Origin: Bacteroidales bacterium
GTDB taxonomy: Bacteria > Bacteroidota > Bacteroidia > Bacteroidales > ML635J-15
NCBI GenBank assembly: GCA_028686735.1
Contig: JAQUBO010000014.1
Coordinates: 1 to 39,357 of the forward strand
Reading direction: 5' to 3'
Length of the DNA stretch: 39,357 bases
The position numbers and the translations under genes were made by a program. The notes below the pieces were generated by a model that saw only the letters and a list, made by a program, of their open reading frames with translations, searched no databases and was not told the origin of the DNA. Each line of letters opens with the position of its first letter. Position 1 is the stretch's first letter. Positions 1 to 8,084 of the stretch are shown piece after piece.

Positions 1-1
1 T

Positions 2-340
2 CTCCAAAAAGAGAAAATTTCAGTCGAAAAAATGCTTATAGTTGTTGATGATATCGCACTGCCATTTGGAACAATAAGAATAAAAACTAAGGGAGGTAGC
101 GGTGGACATAATGGCTTGCAAAATATACAAGAGGTAATTGGAAATTCAAATTATAACAGACTTAGATTCGGAATTGGAAATGAATTTTATCAGGGAGGGC
201 AAACAAATTATGTGTTAGGAGAGTGGTCAGAACACGAAAAAGAAAACCTAAATACTAGGATTAAAGTTGCATCTGAGGCAATATTACAGTTCTCTTGTAT
301 TGGAATAGAACGAACTATGAATTTTTATAATAATAAGTAG
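2..340 (+). CDS. pth: Peptidyl-tRNA hydrolase, C-terminal part (cut by window edge)
   Basis: Hydrolyses the ester bond of peptidyl-tRNA released from stalled ribosomes, recycling tRNA in the cytoplasm. The frame is open from base 2, so the gene starts before the window and the ATG at 32 is internal. The visible part has the Pth core: 'VVDDIALPFGTIRIK' (conserved D-D-x-x-LP-G), 'GGSGGHNGLQNI' (the GGHNGL loop with the conserved His and Asn) and 'YNRLRFGIG' (the R-hR-GIG strand), then 'VLGEWSEHE' near the C-terminus. The N-terminal half, with the first catalytic Asn and His, is outside the window. psd begins 5 nt after the stop, so the two are probably co-transcribed. Family assignment is firm. 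Confidence 0.93.
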   Translation, partial: LQKEKISVEKMLIVVDDIALPFGTIRIKTKGGSGGHNGLQNIQEVIGNSNYNRLRFGIGNEFYQGGQTNYVLGEWSEHEKENLNTRIKVASEAILQFSCIGIERTMNFYNNK

Positions 341-345
341 GTCTA

Positions 346-1152
346 ATGGGCAAAAATGAATATGACAGAAGGAGTTACCGTAATACAGTTTCTCGATTTG
401 TAGGTAGAATAGCAAATTATTCTAAACCTGCAATTCTTGTTAAATTGTATATTAAGTTATATTCAAAGTTTTATAATATAAATCTTAATGAATTTAAAAT
501 CCCACAAACTGGCTATAAAACTTTTAATGCATTCTTTACTCGATTAGTAAAACCAGACTTGCGTAAAATAGAAACTGGAATTGTGTCTCCTGTTGATGGT
601 CTAATATATGACCATGGTATTATTGATAAAGATAGACGCATATATGTTAAACACAAGTTTTTCTCCGTTGCAGAATTGTTGAAAAAACAATACAATAAAT
701 TAGAATCGTTTGTTGTGTTTTATTTATCTCCAGCTCATTATCATAGAGTACATGCTCCTTTTGATATGGAAATTACTGATGTTTGCTATATACCTGGTAA
801 TCTTAGATCTGTTAGAGAAAGTATTGTTCTTAAAACAGAAGAACTGTATTGCAGAAACGAACGAATTGTGTTATATGGGGATTCGGAATACGGGAAATTT
901 ACCTTTATTTTTATTGGTGCATTTGTGGTAGGGAAAATAAAATTAAGTTTTGAGGATAAGGCAGCTTCTAATATTAAAAAAGCGGTCTATAACCATATTT
1001 CTTACGACACACCTCAAGTGATTAAGAAAGGTCAGGAGTTAGGCTTTTTTGAAATGGGATCAAGTGTTATTATTTTATCCGAAAATGATAATTACAAAAA
1101 ATTGAAATTCCCTGTGGGCTCAGAATTAAAATTAGGGGTAAATTTTATCTGA
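346..1152 (+). CDS. psd: Phosphatidylserine decarboxylase, pyruvoyl-dependent
   Basis: Decarboxylates phosphatidylserine to phosphatidylethanolamine at the cytoplasmic membrane. The 268-residue protein has 'FNAFFTR' (62-66 region), 'SPVDG' (81-85, catalytic Asp84), 'YHRVHAPFD' (132-140, catalytic His) and near the C-terminus 'FFEMGSSVIIL', where self-cleavage between Gly238 and Ser239 would give the short alpha chain with its pyruvoyl group. The cleavage motif is GSS rather than the LGST of the E. coli enzyme, a known variation. Start: ATG five nt after pth. There is no obvious N-terminal signal; hydrophobic strands around 121-130 and 186-198 fit membrane association. Followed by a 200-nt gap before the next gene. 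Confidence 0.93.
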   Translation: MGKNEYDRRSYRNTVSRFVGRIANYSKPAILVKLYIKLYSKFYNINLNEFKIPQTGYKTFNAFFTRLVKPDLRKIETGIVSPVDGLIYDHGIIDKDRRIYVKHKFFSVAELLKKQYNKLESFVVFYLSPAHYHRVHAPFDMEITDVCYIPGNLRSVRESIVLKTEELYCRNERIVLYGDSEYGKFTFIFIGAFVVGKIKLSFEDKAASNIKKAVYNHISYDTPQVIKKGQELGFFEMGSSVIILSENDNYKKLKFPVGSELKLGVNFI

Positions 1153-1294
1153 TTTTTTAGCTTAGGCTATCTGATAAAAGCTAAGGAACTCCTAGTTAGT
1201 TTTCTTGCGGACACTAGTTAAAGCATCAAAGCTTTTTGATAGTTATGTGATTTTCACAATTTATAGCAGATGTTCATAAAAAAACTTAATGAGT

Positions 1295-1327
1295 TTTGTT
1301 ATTGTATTTATTATTTTCGTACTTTTG
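1295..1327 (+). promoter_or_regulatory. Bacteroidota-type promoter for the lytS-like kinase
   Basis: TTTG at 1295-1298, 21-nt spacer, TACTTTTG at 1320-1327. This matches the phylum consensus TTTG-N19-21-TAnnTTTG. Transcription would start near 1333, about 20 nt before the kinase start codon. Confidence 0.6.
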
Positions 1328-1351
1328 TGTTAATTTTAATAACAAAATGGA

Positions 1352-2389
1352 TTGAATACTATATTAAATAATAAATTTTTGCTTAGTACAAAATATAGAT
1401 TTTTAAATCATCTGATGTTTTGGCTGGCTTATATTTTGTTTAGTGGAATTGTCTTGTATTTTGGTAATAGCCTAAAAAATATTTATTCTTATCTCTTGAC
1501 TATTGTAATCGATTTTGTTAGTATTTATGTTATTTTATTGGTTTTAATTCCAAAATTTGTTCAAGAAAAGTATCAGTTGAATAGGTTTTTTGTATTGCTT
1601 GGTTTAGTGATATTGTGTAATTTTGCAATTAATTTTGTGTTGCAAAATTTTGTTTTTGCAAAAGGAGGATTAGCGTTTGACATTTGTTTACATAGGCAGT
1701 TACATAGTATTCAAGTTTCTTTAGTCTTTATTGTGATAGCAATAGGAATAAAAATATTTATGATTAACCAGCAAAAAGAGATCCAAATGTACGATCTTAA
1801 TCAGGCCAAAACAATCGCAGAACTCGATTTTTTGAAAACTCAAATGAACCCGCACTTTTTATTTAATATCTTAAATAATATTTATATTCAAACTAGGATA
1901 GACCCAAAAAAGTCTTCCGACATGATTTTGAAACTATCAGATTTACTTCGATATCAACTTTACGAATGCTCAGAGGACAAAGTAATGTTAAAGTCAGAAG
2001 TTGAATATTTACGTAATTATGTAGAGTTGCAGGAAATGAGGATTGCCAAAATAGATATAAATTTTGAACAAAGTGGTAGTTTTAAAGGTTTAATGATATA
2101 TCCCTTTATGTTTATACCATTTATTGAAAATGCTTTTAAACATGGAGTAAAATCGAATAATGAAGATAGTTTTATTCACATATATGTCCATATTGTAGAA
2201 AAAAGTGTTATCTTTGCAGTGAAAAACGCGAAAAGTGCTACAAAGCCAATAGTAGGAAAAAAACAAGGTGGAATAGGACTGGTAAATATTGAGAGAAGAT
2301 TAGAATTATTATATAAAGGTAATTACAAACTAATAATCGAAGATAAAGATACTTATTACTATGTTAAATTAAAAATTGAATTAAAATGA
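1352..2389 (+). CDS. LytS/YehU-type sensor histidine kinase
   Basis: Membrane sensor kinase of the His_kinase (PF06580) type, partner of the LytTR regulator that follows. Four hydrophobic helices (roughly 20-38, 47-67, 78-100, 119-138) form the sensor part with no large periplasmic domain. A coiled stretch leads to 'LKTQMNPHFLFNILNN' (161-176), with the phosphoacceptor His168 in the typical NPHFLFN motif. The ATPase N-box is 'FIPFIENAFKHGVKS' and a G-box is 'GGIGLVNIERRL'. The start is TTG at 1352; an ATG at 1347 lies in another frame and stops after two codons. The stop overlaps the regulator's start (ATGATG, 4 nt), implying coupled translation. The signal sensed cannot be read from sequence. 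Confidence 0.9.
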   Translation: MNTILNNKFLLSTKYRFLNHLMFWLAYILFSGIVLYFGNSLKNIYSYLLTIVIDFVSIYVILLVLIPKFVQEKYQLNRFFVLLGLVILCNFAINFVLQNFVFAKGGLAFDICLHRQLHSIQVSLVFIVIAIGIKIFMINQQKEIQMYDLNQAKTIAELDFLKTQMNPHFLFNILNNIYIQTRIDPKKSSDMILKLSDLLRYQLYECSEDKVMLKSEVEYLRNYVELQEMRIAKIDINFEQSGSFKGLMIYPFMFIPFIENAFKHGVKSNNEDSFIHIYVHIVEKSVIFAVKNAKSATKPIVGKKQGGIGLVNIERRLELLYKGNYKLIIEDKDTYYYVKLKIELK

Positions 2390-3099
2390 TGAAATGTATA
2401 ATTGTAGATGATGAACCTTTAGCACGTGAAGGAATGAAAATGAATATTAGCGAATTATCAAACCTTAAGTTGGTTGGAGAGTTCGAAGAGGCCACCTCTG
2501 CTAATGAATTTATTCAAAAAAATGATGTAGATATTATGTTTTTGGATATTGAAATGCCTGGTGTTTCAGGTCTCGAGTTCCTTAGAAGCTTGAGTAATCC
2601 ACCTATGGTAATCCTTACAACTGCATATCCACAATATGCTGTGGAAGCTTATGAACTTGATGTTGTAGATTATCTTGTTAAACCTGTAAAACTTGATAGA
2701 TTTATTAAAGCAGTCGCAAAAGCTGAAGAGTTTATTAAATTGTCCGAAAACGTGTCGCTTTTCGAGGCTATCGAAGACGATTTTATATTTATTAAATCTG
2801 AACGAAAATATGTGAAAATTAGATTTGATGAGTTGTTGTTTATCGAAGGTCTTAAAGATTATGTAATTGTTCATGCTACTCATGGTAAATATATGACTGC
2901 TATGAATGTTAAAACTATTCATAACAAATTACCCGAAGAGATTTTCTTTAGAGTTAGCAAATCGTTTATTATAAACGTTACTCATATCGCTGATATTGAT
3001 GGTAATTTTGTAAACATCAAAGAAAATAGAGTGCCTATTGGACGCTCTTATAGAGATGTTTTTCTTGAGTTTGTTAATAGAAGACTATTAAGAAGATAA
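2386..3099 (+). CDS. LytTR-family response regulator
   Basis: Cytoplasmic response regulator of 237 residues. The receiver domain (about 3-120) shows the acidic pocket VDDE (7-10), phosphoacceptor Asp54 in 'MFLDIEMPG', Thr in 'ILTTAY' and Lys in 'YLVKPVKLDRF'. The LytTR DNA-binding domain (about 138-237) shows 'ERKYVKIRFDELLFIEGLKD', 'RVSKSFIINVTHI' and 'VPIGRSYRDVFLEFVNRR'. Overlaps the kinase by 4 nt, so it is almost certainly its cognate regulator. A hairpin with a T-run follows the stop. Target genes are unknown. Confidence 0.94.
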   Translation: MMKCIIVDDEPLAREGMKMNISELSNLKLVGEFEEATSANEFIQKNDVDIMFLDIEMPGVSGLEFLRSLSNPPMVILTTAYPQYAVEAYELDVVDYLVKPVKLDRFIKAVAKAEEFIKLSENVSLFEAIEDDFIFIKSERKYVKIRFDELLFIEGLKDYVIVHATHGKYMTAMNVKTIHNKLPEEIFFRVSKSFIINVTHIADIDGNFVNIKENRVPIGRSYRDVFLEFVNRRLLRR

Positions 3100-3139
3100 T
3101 ACTAGATTATTTTCTTGGATAATACGTTATATTATAAAA

Positions 3140-3170
3140 AAATAGTATCTTTACAGGTACTATTTTTTTT
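3140..3170 (+). terminator. Intrinsic terminator after the LytTR gene
   Basis: Arms AAATAGTA (3140-3147) and TACTATTT (3158-3165) with a 10-nt loop, followed by a T-run to 3170. Pairing can extend into flanking A and T runs. It ends 3 nt before the next ATG, so it lies in the leader of the Hpt gene. Confidence 0.6.
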
Positions 3171-3173
3171 GTT

Positions 3174-3521
3174 ATGATAGAAACTCATATTAATATTAAG
3201 GCTCTCAAAGAAAGAACCGCAGATGATAAGCAATTAGCTCAAGATTTACTCCAAATATTAAAAAAATCGCTGCAAACAAAATTAGGCGAACTTGTAGATG
3301 CGATAGTGGATAGTAATTATAATCTAATAGCTTTTCTATTACATAAACTTAAAACATCCGTTGCTACTCTAGGATTTGATAAATTAAAAGCCGAAATTGA
3401 AAGTGTTGAGCAAGAAGCTCAAAATAATTCTTCGACATTCGATTATAAGACTAAAATTAATTGTATTTTTATATCCTTAAATAATCATATTACTGAATTA
3501 AATAAAATATTAAACACTTAA
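3174..3521 (+). CDS. Hpt-domain phosphotransfer protein (orphan)
   Basis: A 115-residue helical protein resembling a histidine phosphotransfer domain. 'LLHKLKTSVATLGFDKL' (55-71) fits the Hpt consensus HxLKxSSxxxGxxxL with His57 as the candidate phosphoacceptor; flanking regions are amphipathic helices. It stands alone, with no kinase or receiver domain fused. The neighbouring LytS/LytTR pair is a direct two-step system that would not need an Hpt, so the partner is probably a hybrid kinase elsewhere (inference). Starts 3 nt after a terminator hairpin and ends 3 nt before the SPFH gene. Some Hpt hallmarks are weak, since a Thr-Ser pair replaces SS. Confidence 0.72.
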   Translation: MIETHINIKALKERTADDKQLAQDLLQILKKSLQTKLGELVDAIVDSNYNLIAFLLHKLKTSVATLGFDKLKAEIESVEQEAQNNSSTFDYKTKINCIFISLNNHITELNKILNT

Positions 3522-3524
3522 AAT

Positions 3525-4661
3525 ATGGGAATTATAAACAAACTAAGAAAGGAATTTATTGATATTATTGAGTGGTTAGACCCCAGTAATGATATCATAG
3601 TTCATCGTTTTGAAAGATATCAGAACGAAATTAAAATGGGTGCTAAGCTAACAGTTAGAGAATCACAGGTGGCTGTCTTTATTAACGAAGGACAAATTGC
3701 TGATGTGTATTCGCCAGGTATGTACACATTAACAACTGAGAATATGCCAATATTGTCAACTCTTAAAGGTTGGAAGTATGGATTTAATAGCCCTTTTAAA
3801 GCCGAGGTGTATTTTGTAAATACCAAAAAGTTTCTCGATAATAAATGGGGAACACCTAATCCGGTAATGTTAAGAGATGCCGAATTTGGACCTATTAGAA
3901 TTAGAGCTTTTGGTAATTATGAATTTAGAGTAACTGATGCTGCAAGTTTTATACGCGATATCGTTGGTACAGATGGAAGCTTTACAACTGAACAAATTAC
4001 TAATCAATTGAGAACTATTATTGTAACTCGTTTTACTGATGCTGTGGCTGAAGCTAAAATACCTGTGCTAGATATGGCAGCTAATTATAATGAGTTTTCC
4101 GAATTGATTGGTAAAATAATAATGGAGGAATACAAGACGTATGGTTTAGAAATGACTAAATTCTTAGTCTCTAATATTTCACTTCCACCAAATGTTGAGG
4201 AAGCCCTCGATAAACGCTCTAGTATGGGGATTATTGGAAATATGGGACAATATACTCAATTTCAAGCCGCTAATGCAATGGAGGCTGCTGCTACCAACCC
4301 TGGTGGAGGCGGAGCTTCCGAAGGAATGGGTATGGGAATGGGACTTGCTATGGCAAATACCATGATGACCAATATGAATCAAAGTAACCAACCGCAGCAG
4401 CAACAACAAGGAGGTGGAACCCCGCCACCAATGCCGCCAGCTTTAACTTTTTTTGTTGTAGTAAATGGACAACAAGCTGGACCTTATGATTTAAATACAT
4501 TAAAACAAATGGCTGCTAAGGGATCATTATCAAAAGAGAGCCTTATTTGGAGAGACGGAATGCCCAATTGGACTGCAGCTGGGCAAGTGCCTGAAATGAC
4601 ACAAGTGTTTGCGGCTGCACCGCCCCCAATTCCTCCACCACCTCCAGTGCCAGGAACTTAA
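3525..4661 (+). CDS. SPFH-domain protein with C-terminal GYF_2 domain
   Basis: The N-terminal 215 or so residues resemble the YdjI/'virion core protein' SPFH family: 'VHRFERYQNEIKMGAKLTVR', 'SQVAVFINEGQIADVYSPG', 'RIRAFGNYEFRVTDA', then a helical stretch. Known members form membrane-associated or cytoplasmic oligomers. A Met/Gly/Gln-rich low-complexity linker (about 255-305) leads to a GYF_2-type domain (about 307-360: 'FFVVVNGQQAGPYDLNTL', 'LIWRDGMPNW'). The last residues are a proline-rich tail (PPPIPPPPPVPGT). GYF domains bind proline-rich peptides in known cases, so the tail could be an internal ligand (inference). There is no transmembrane segment. The zinc ribbon often found in this family is absent. 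Followed by a strong terminator. Confidence 0.82.
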   Translation: MGIINKLRKEFIDIIEWLDPSNDIIVHRFERYQNEIKMGAKLTVRESQVAVFINEGQIADVYSPGMYTLTTENMPILSTLKGWKYGFNSPFKAEVYFVNTKKFLDNKWGTPNPVMLRDAEFGPIRIRAFGNYEFRVTDAASFIRDIVGTDGSFTTEQITNQLRTIIVTRFTDAVAEAKIPVLDMAANYNEFSELIGKIIMEEYKTYGLEMTKFLVSNISLPPNVEEALDKRSSMGIIGNMGQYTQFQAANAMEAAATNPGGGGASEGMGMGMGLAMANTMMTNMNQSNQPQQQQQGGGTPPPMPPALTFFVVVNGQQAGPYDLNTLKQMAAKGSLSKESLIWRDGMPNWTAAGQVPEMTQVFAAAPPPIPPPPPVPGT

Positions 4662-4668
4662 CAATATT

Positions 4669-4696
4669 ACGGGTGTGTTATGCACCCGTTTTTTTG
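4669..4696 (+). terminator. Intrinsic terminator after the SPFH gene
   Basis: Perfect 7-bp GC-rich stem ACGGGTG (4669-4675) / CACCCGT (4683-4689) with a 7-nt loop and a T-run to about 4695. It separates this gene from the nqr operon. Confidence 0.85.
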
Positions 4697-4754
4697 TTTG
4701 TAGTTGGTATAAACTCTGTTAGCTTTTTTGTTTTTATAAAAATATAATAATTTT

Positions 4755-4800
4755 TTTGTTATTTTTGAAACATTAAATATCTTTAAATGTTTAAAGATAT
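4755..4800 (+). promoter_or_regulatory. nqr promoter with overlapping palindromic operator candidate
   Basis: TTTG at 4755-4758, 19-nt spacer, TATCTTTA at 4778-4785, a close match to the phylum promoter (last base A instead of G). Overlapping it is a perfect inverted repeat ATATCTTTAAA (4777-4787) / TTTAAAGATAT (4790-4800) with a 2-nt spacer. The palindrome covers the -7 element and the likely start site, where a repressor or the initiating polymerase would compete. Confidence 0.55.
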
Positions 4801-4821
4801 AGTTTAATTAAATATTGTTCA

Positions 4822-6177
4822 ATGGATAAAGTATTTCGTATCCGAAAGGGGGCAGATATAGAGCTTAAGGGTAAAGCTAAAAACCAGTTAGTCGCTGATA
4901 ATAGACCCGAACTTTTTGCTTTAAAACCTATTGATTTTTTTGGATTAGTCCCAAAATTAAGTTGTAAAGAAGGAGGAAAAGTAAAACAAGGAGAGTGCGT
5001 GTTTTTTGATAAATATCGCCCAGATATTGTTTTTGTTGCCCCTGTTAATGGGGTTATAAAAAAAGTAGTAAGAGGAGAAAAGCGTAAAATGCTCGAAATT
5101 ATTATTGAAAAATCTGATGAAATTGAAAAAATCAAGCATAATATATCTCAAGATGATTTAATGAATGAGGACGCAATTAAAAAATTGTTTCTAAAAGCAG
5201 GCATTTGGCCGTATATTAAACAAAGACCTTATGGAATAGTTGCCAATCCCGATATTAAACCTCGAGATATTTTTATTTCGATGTTTGACTCAGCTCCGTT
5301 AGCCCCAGATTTTGAGTTTATTCTTAGGTCTGATAAAGAGAAAATAAATTTAGCTCTAAAAACACTTAAATTCCTAACTGACGGAGACCTATATCTTAGT
5401 TTTAGCAAAAACTCAAAACTTGTAGATTTAATTGATAATAAAGAAAATTATAAAATCAATTACTTTAATGGTCCGCATCCTGCTGGTTTACATGGAGTGC
5501 AGATTAATAAAATAAAACCTATAAATAAGGGAGAAATTGTTTGGACTCTTAACGCAACCGACTTGCCAATTATTGGTGGTTTTCTAGAAACTGGAATTTA
5601 TAATCCAGAAAGAATTGTTGCTCTTGCTGGGTCAGAGGTTAGCGAACCTGCATATTTTAAAACTATAGCTGGGGCAGATTTAACACAATTTTTAAAGTCT
5701 AAATTAAATGATGATAAGGAATTTAGGGTGATTTCTGGAAATGTCCTTACTGGAACTAATATATCTCAAAGTAGATTTTTGAGTTTTTTTGATAATTTAG
5801 TTACTGTTATTCCAGAGGGTAATAAATACGAATTATTTGGATGGGTTTTGCCTGGTTTTGATAAATTAAGTTTATCAAATACATTTATGTCAAAATTATT
5901 CCCTCGTAAAAAATTTGCCCCTGATACAAATTTACATGGGGGTAAACGAGCTTATGTTGTTACGGGACAATATGAATCTGTTTGTCCAATTGATGTGTAT
6001 CCGCAATTACTTATTAAAGCTATTCTTGCCGAAGATATTGATAAAATGGAGCAAATGGGAATTTATGAAATAATTGATGAGGATTTTGCATTATGCGAAT
6101 TTGCTTGTACCTCAAAAATGGATGTGCAGGAAATTGTGCGAACTGGTCTTAATTTGATGATGAAAGAAATGTCTTAA
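4822..6177 (+). CDS. nqrA: Na+-translocating NADH:quinone reductase subunit A
   Basis: Cytoplasmic-side subunit of the six-subunit Nqr sodium pump, which couples NADH oxidation and quinone reduction to Na+ export. The 451 residues are near the family length. The N-terminus 'RIRKGADIELKGKAKNQL' and 'PKLSCKEGGKVKQGECVFFDK' match the NqrA/RnfC-like barrel; 'YFNGPHPAGLHGVQI' and 'IDVYPQLLIKAILAED' are further NqrA signatures. There is no transmembrane helix. First gene of nqrABCDEF; nqrB follows after 10 nt. Confidence 0.96.
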   Translation: MDKVFRIRKGADIELKGKAKNQLVADNRPELFALKPIDFFGLVPKLSCKEGGKVKQGECVFFDKYRPDIVFVAPVNGVIKKVVRGEKRKMLEIIIEKSDEIEKIKHNISQDDLMNEDAIKKLFLKAGIWPYIKQRPYGIVANPDIKPRDIFISMFDSAPLAPDFEFILRSDKEKINLALKTLKFLTDGDLYLSFSKNSKLVDLIDNKENYKINYFNGPHPAGLHGVQINKIKPINKGEIVWTLNATDLPIIGGFLETGIYNPERIVALAGSEVSEPAYFKTIAGADLTQFLKSKLNDDKEFRVISGNVLTGTNISQSRFLSFFDNLVTVIPEGNKYELFGWVLPGFDKLSLSNTFMSKLFPRKKFAPDTNLHGGKRAYVVTGQYESVCPIDVYPQLLIKAILAEDIDKMEQMGIYEIIDEDFALCEFACTSKMDVQEIVRTGLNLMMKEMS

Positions 6178-6187
6178 AAATATTGTT

Positions 6188-7372
6188 ATGAAGTTTCTAA
6201 GAAAAAGAGTTGATAAAATTAAACCTCATTTTGAAGAGGGAGGGAGATTTTATTTTTTGCATTCGGTTTTTGATGGTTTTGAGACATTTTTGTTTGTGCC
6301 TAATCATGTTACTAAAAAAGGTACTCATATTCGAGATGCAATCGACATGAAACGAACAATGATAATTGTTGTCGCAGCTTTAATGCCAGCCTTATTATTT
6401 GGGATCTACAATACTGGTCTCCAGCATTTTATTGCAACAGGACAGACTCAAGAGTTTTGGCCTATGATAGGTTATGGTCTTATTAAAGTAATTCCGCTTA
6501 TTGCAGTTACTTATATTGTTGGACTAGGAATTGAGTTTGCTTTTGCCCAATTTAGAGGACACGAAATTAGTGAGGGTTTTCTTGTAACAGGAATACTTAT
6601 CCCTTTGATAGTGCCTGCCGATGTACCTTTATGGATGCTTGCAATTGCAACAGCATTTGCCGTAGTAATTGGTAAAGAGGTTTTTGGAGGGTCTGGTATG
6701 AATATCCTTAATCCTGCTCTTACTGCACGTGCATTTCTGTTTTTTGCTTATCCTTCGTGGATGTCTGGAGATAAAATTTGGGTTAGTGGTATGATGAGTG
6801 GTGAAGGAATTATAGACGGATATTCTGGTGCTACTTTTCTTGCACAATCTGCTGCTGGTGCATCGGAGTTTATTAATGGATTTGGAGAGAAAGTAAGTTA
6901 TCTAGAGATGTTGATTGGAACAATTCCTGGCTCAGTTGGTGAAACCTCTATAATAGCTATAGCATTAGGTGCTATAATTTTACTTATTGCTGGTTTAGGC
7001 AGTTGGCGAATTATGTTATCAACTCTTGTTGGAGGGGTTGTTATGGGGCTTTTGTTAAATATATTTGCTGTGAACCCAGCAATGGAAGTGGCTTGGTTTG
7101 AGCAACTTATGTTAGGGGGATTTGCTTTTGGAATGGTATTTATGGCAACCGATCCGGTTACTGGTGCCCAAACAAACAAAGGAAAATATATATATGGATT
7201 TCTTATTGGTTTCTTGGCAATACTTATAAGGGTGTTAAATCCTGCGTATCCCGAAGGCATGATGCTTGCTATTTTGTTGATGAATGTATTTGCTCCTTTA
7301 ATTGACCATCTAGTAGTGCAACAAAATATTAAAAAAAGATTAAAACGTTCTGTCTCATCAGTTAAATCTTAA
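6188..7372 (+). CDS. nqrB: Na+-translocating NADH:quinone reductase subunit B
   Basis: Integral membrane subunit with about ten helices, forming much of the Na+ path and carrying covalent FMN plus riboflavin. Thr216 in 'DGYSGATFLAQ' (motif SGAT, 213-216) is the expected flavinylation site. Other family marks are 'GKEVFGGSGMNILNPALTAR' (163-181 region) and 'MATDPVTGAQT'. The N-terminal extension before the first helix (1-55) is usual for NqrB. The gene sits between nqrA (10 nt) and nqrC (4 nt). Length 394 is slightly shorter than the Vibrio protein but complete. Confidence 0.96.
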   Translation: MKFLRKRVDKIKPHFEEGGRFYFLHSVFDGFETFLFVPNHVTKKGTHIRDAIDMKRTMIIVVAALMPALLFGIYNTGLQHFIATGQTQEFWPMIGYGLIKVIPLIAVTYIVGLGIEFAFAQFRGHEISEGFLVTGILIPLIVPADVPLWMLAIATAFAVVIGKEVFGGSGMNILNPALTARAFLFFAYPSWMSGDKIWVSGMMSGEGIIDGYSGATFLAQSAAGASEFINGFGEKVSYLEMLIGTIPGSVGETSIIAIALGAIILLIAGLGSWRIMLSTLVGGVVMGLLLNIFAVNPAMEVAWFEQLMLGGFAFGMVFMATDPVTGAQTNKGKYIYGFLIGFLAILIRVLNPAYPEGMMLAILLMNVFAPLIDHLVVQQNIKKRLKRSVSSVKS

Positions 7373-7376
7373 TATT

Positions 7377-8078
7377 ATGGATAGGAATAGTAATAAATAT
7401 ACATTTATATATGCAATTATAATGGTAATTGTGGTTGCTACAATTTTAACTTTTGTTGCCGTAAGTTTGCAACCGCGTCAAAAGAAAAATGTAGAGCTCG
7501 AAAAAAAGAAGAATATTTTAGCTGCTTTTAATGTTGAAAGTAATACTAGTAATGTCGAAACTTTGTACAAGGAAATTATTGTGGATGTTTTTGCTATAAA
7601 TGTTGAAGGCGATAAATTGGAAAATATTGATGCGTTTAAGATTAATCTTAAAGATGAGTTGCGAAAACCGCCCTCAGAGCAGCAATGGCCAGTTTATGTG
7701 GCAAAAACGCAAGATGGAGATGTAAAATATATATTCCCTTTATATGGTAAAGGATTGTGGGGCCCAATTTGGGGATATATCTCGTTTTATGAAGATTTAA
7801 ATCATGTTTTTGGTGTTTATTTCGACCATAAATCTGAAACTCCTGGATTGGGAGCAGAGATATCTACCTCTGAATTCCAAAAAGACTTTATTGACAAATC
7901 TATTTTTGATGAAAATGGAAATTTTGTTTCTATAGATCTTATAAAAACCGATGCCTCTGATAATAACCATGCTGTTGATGCTGTATCAGGAGGAACTATT
8001 ACATCAAATGGCTTAAGAGATATGCTTAAAACTTGTTTGAGTGCTTATTTAAAATTTATTGAAAATAATAAAAAATAA
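7377..8078 (+). CDS. nqrC: Na+-translocating NADH:quinone reductase subunit C
   Basis: Single-span subunit whose exposed domain carries covalent FMN. A hydrophobic helix (about 9-30) is followed by the FMN-binding domain with 'LYGKGLWGPIWGYI', 'HKSETPGLGAEIS' and 'DAVSGGTITS'. Thr207 in SGGT is the predicted flavinylation site; the family usually has SGAT, so this is an Ala-to-Gly variant. The length, 233 residues, is somewhat short against Vibrio NqrC, mostly in loops. Spaced 4 nt from nqrB and 6 nt from nqrD. Confidence 0.95.
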   Translation: MDRNSNKYTFIYAIIMVIVVATILTFVAVSLQPRQKKNVELEKKKNILAAFNVESNTSNVETLYKEIIVDVFAINVEGDKLENIDAFKINLKDELRKPPSEQQWPVYVAKTQDGDVKYIFPLYGKGLWGPIWGYISFYEDLNHVFGVYFDHKSETPGLGAEISTSEFQKDFIDKSIFDENGNFVSIDLIKTDASDNNHAVDAVSGGTITSNGLRDMLKTCLSAYLKFIENNKK

Positions 8079-8084
8079 TGCCTT

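Noticed and set aside
1159..1186. Inverted repeat TTAGCTT...AAGCTAA after psd
   Set aside because: No T-run follows on either strand and the loop is long; not reported as a terminator.
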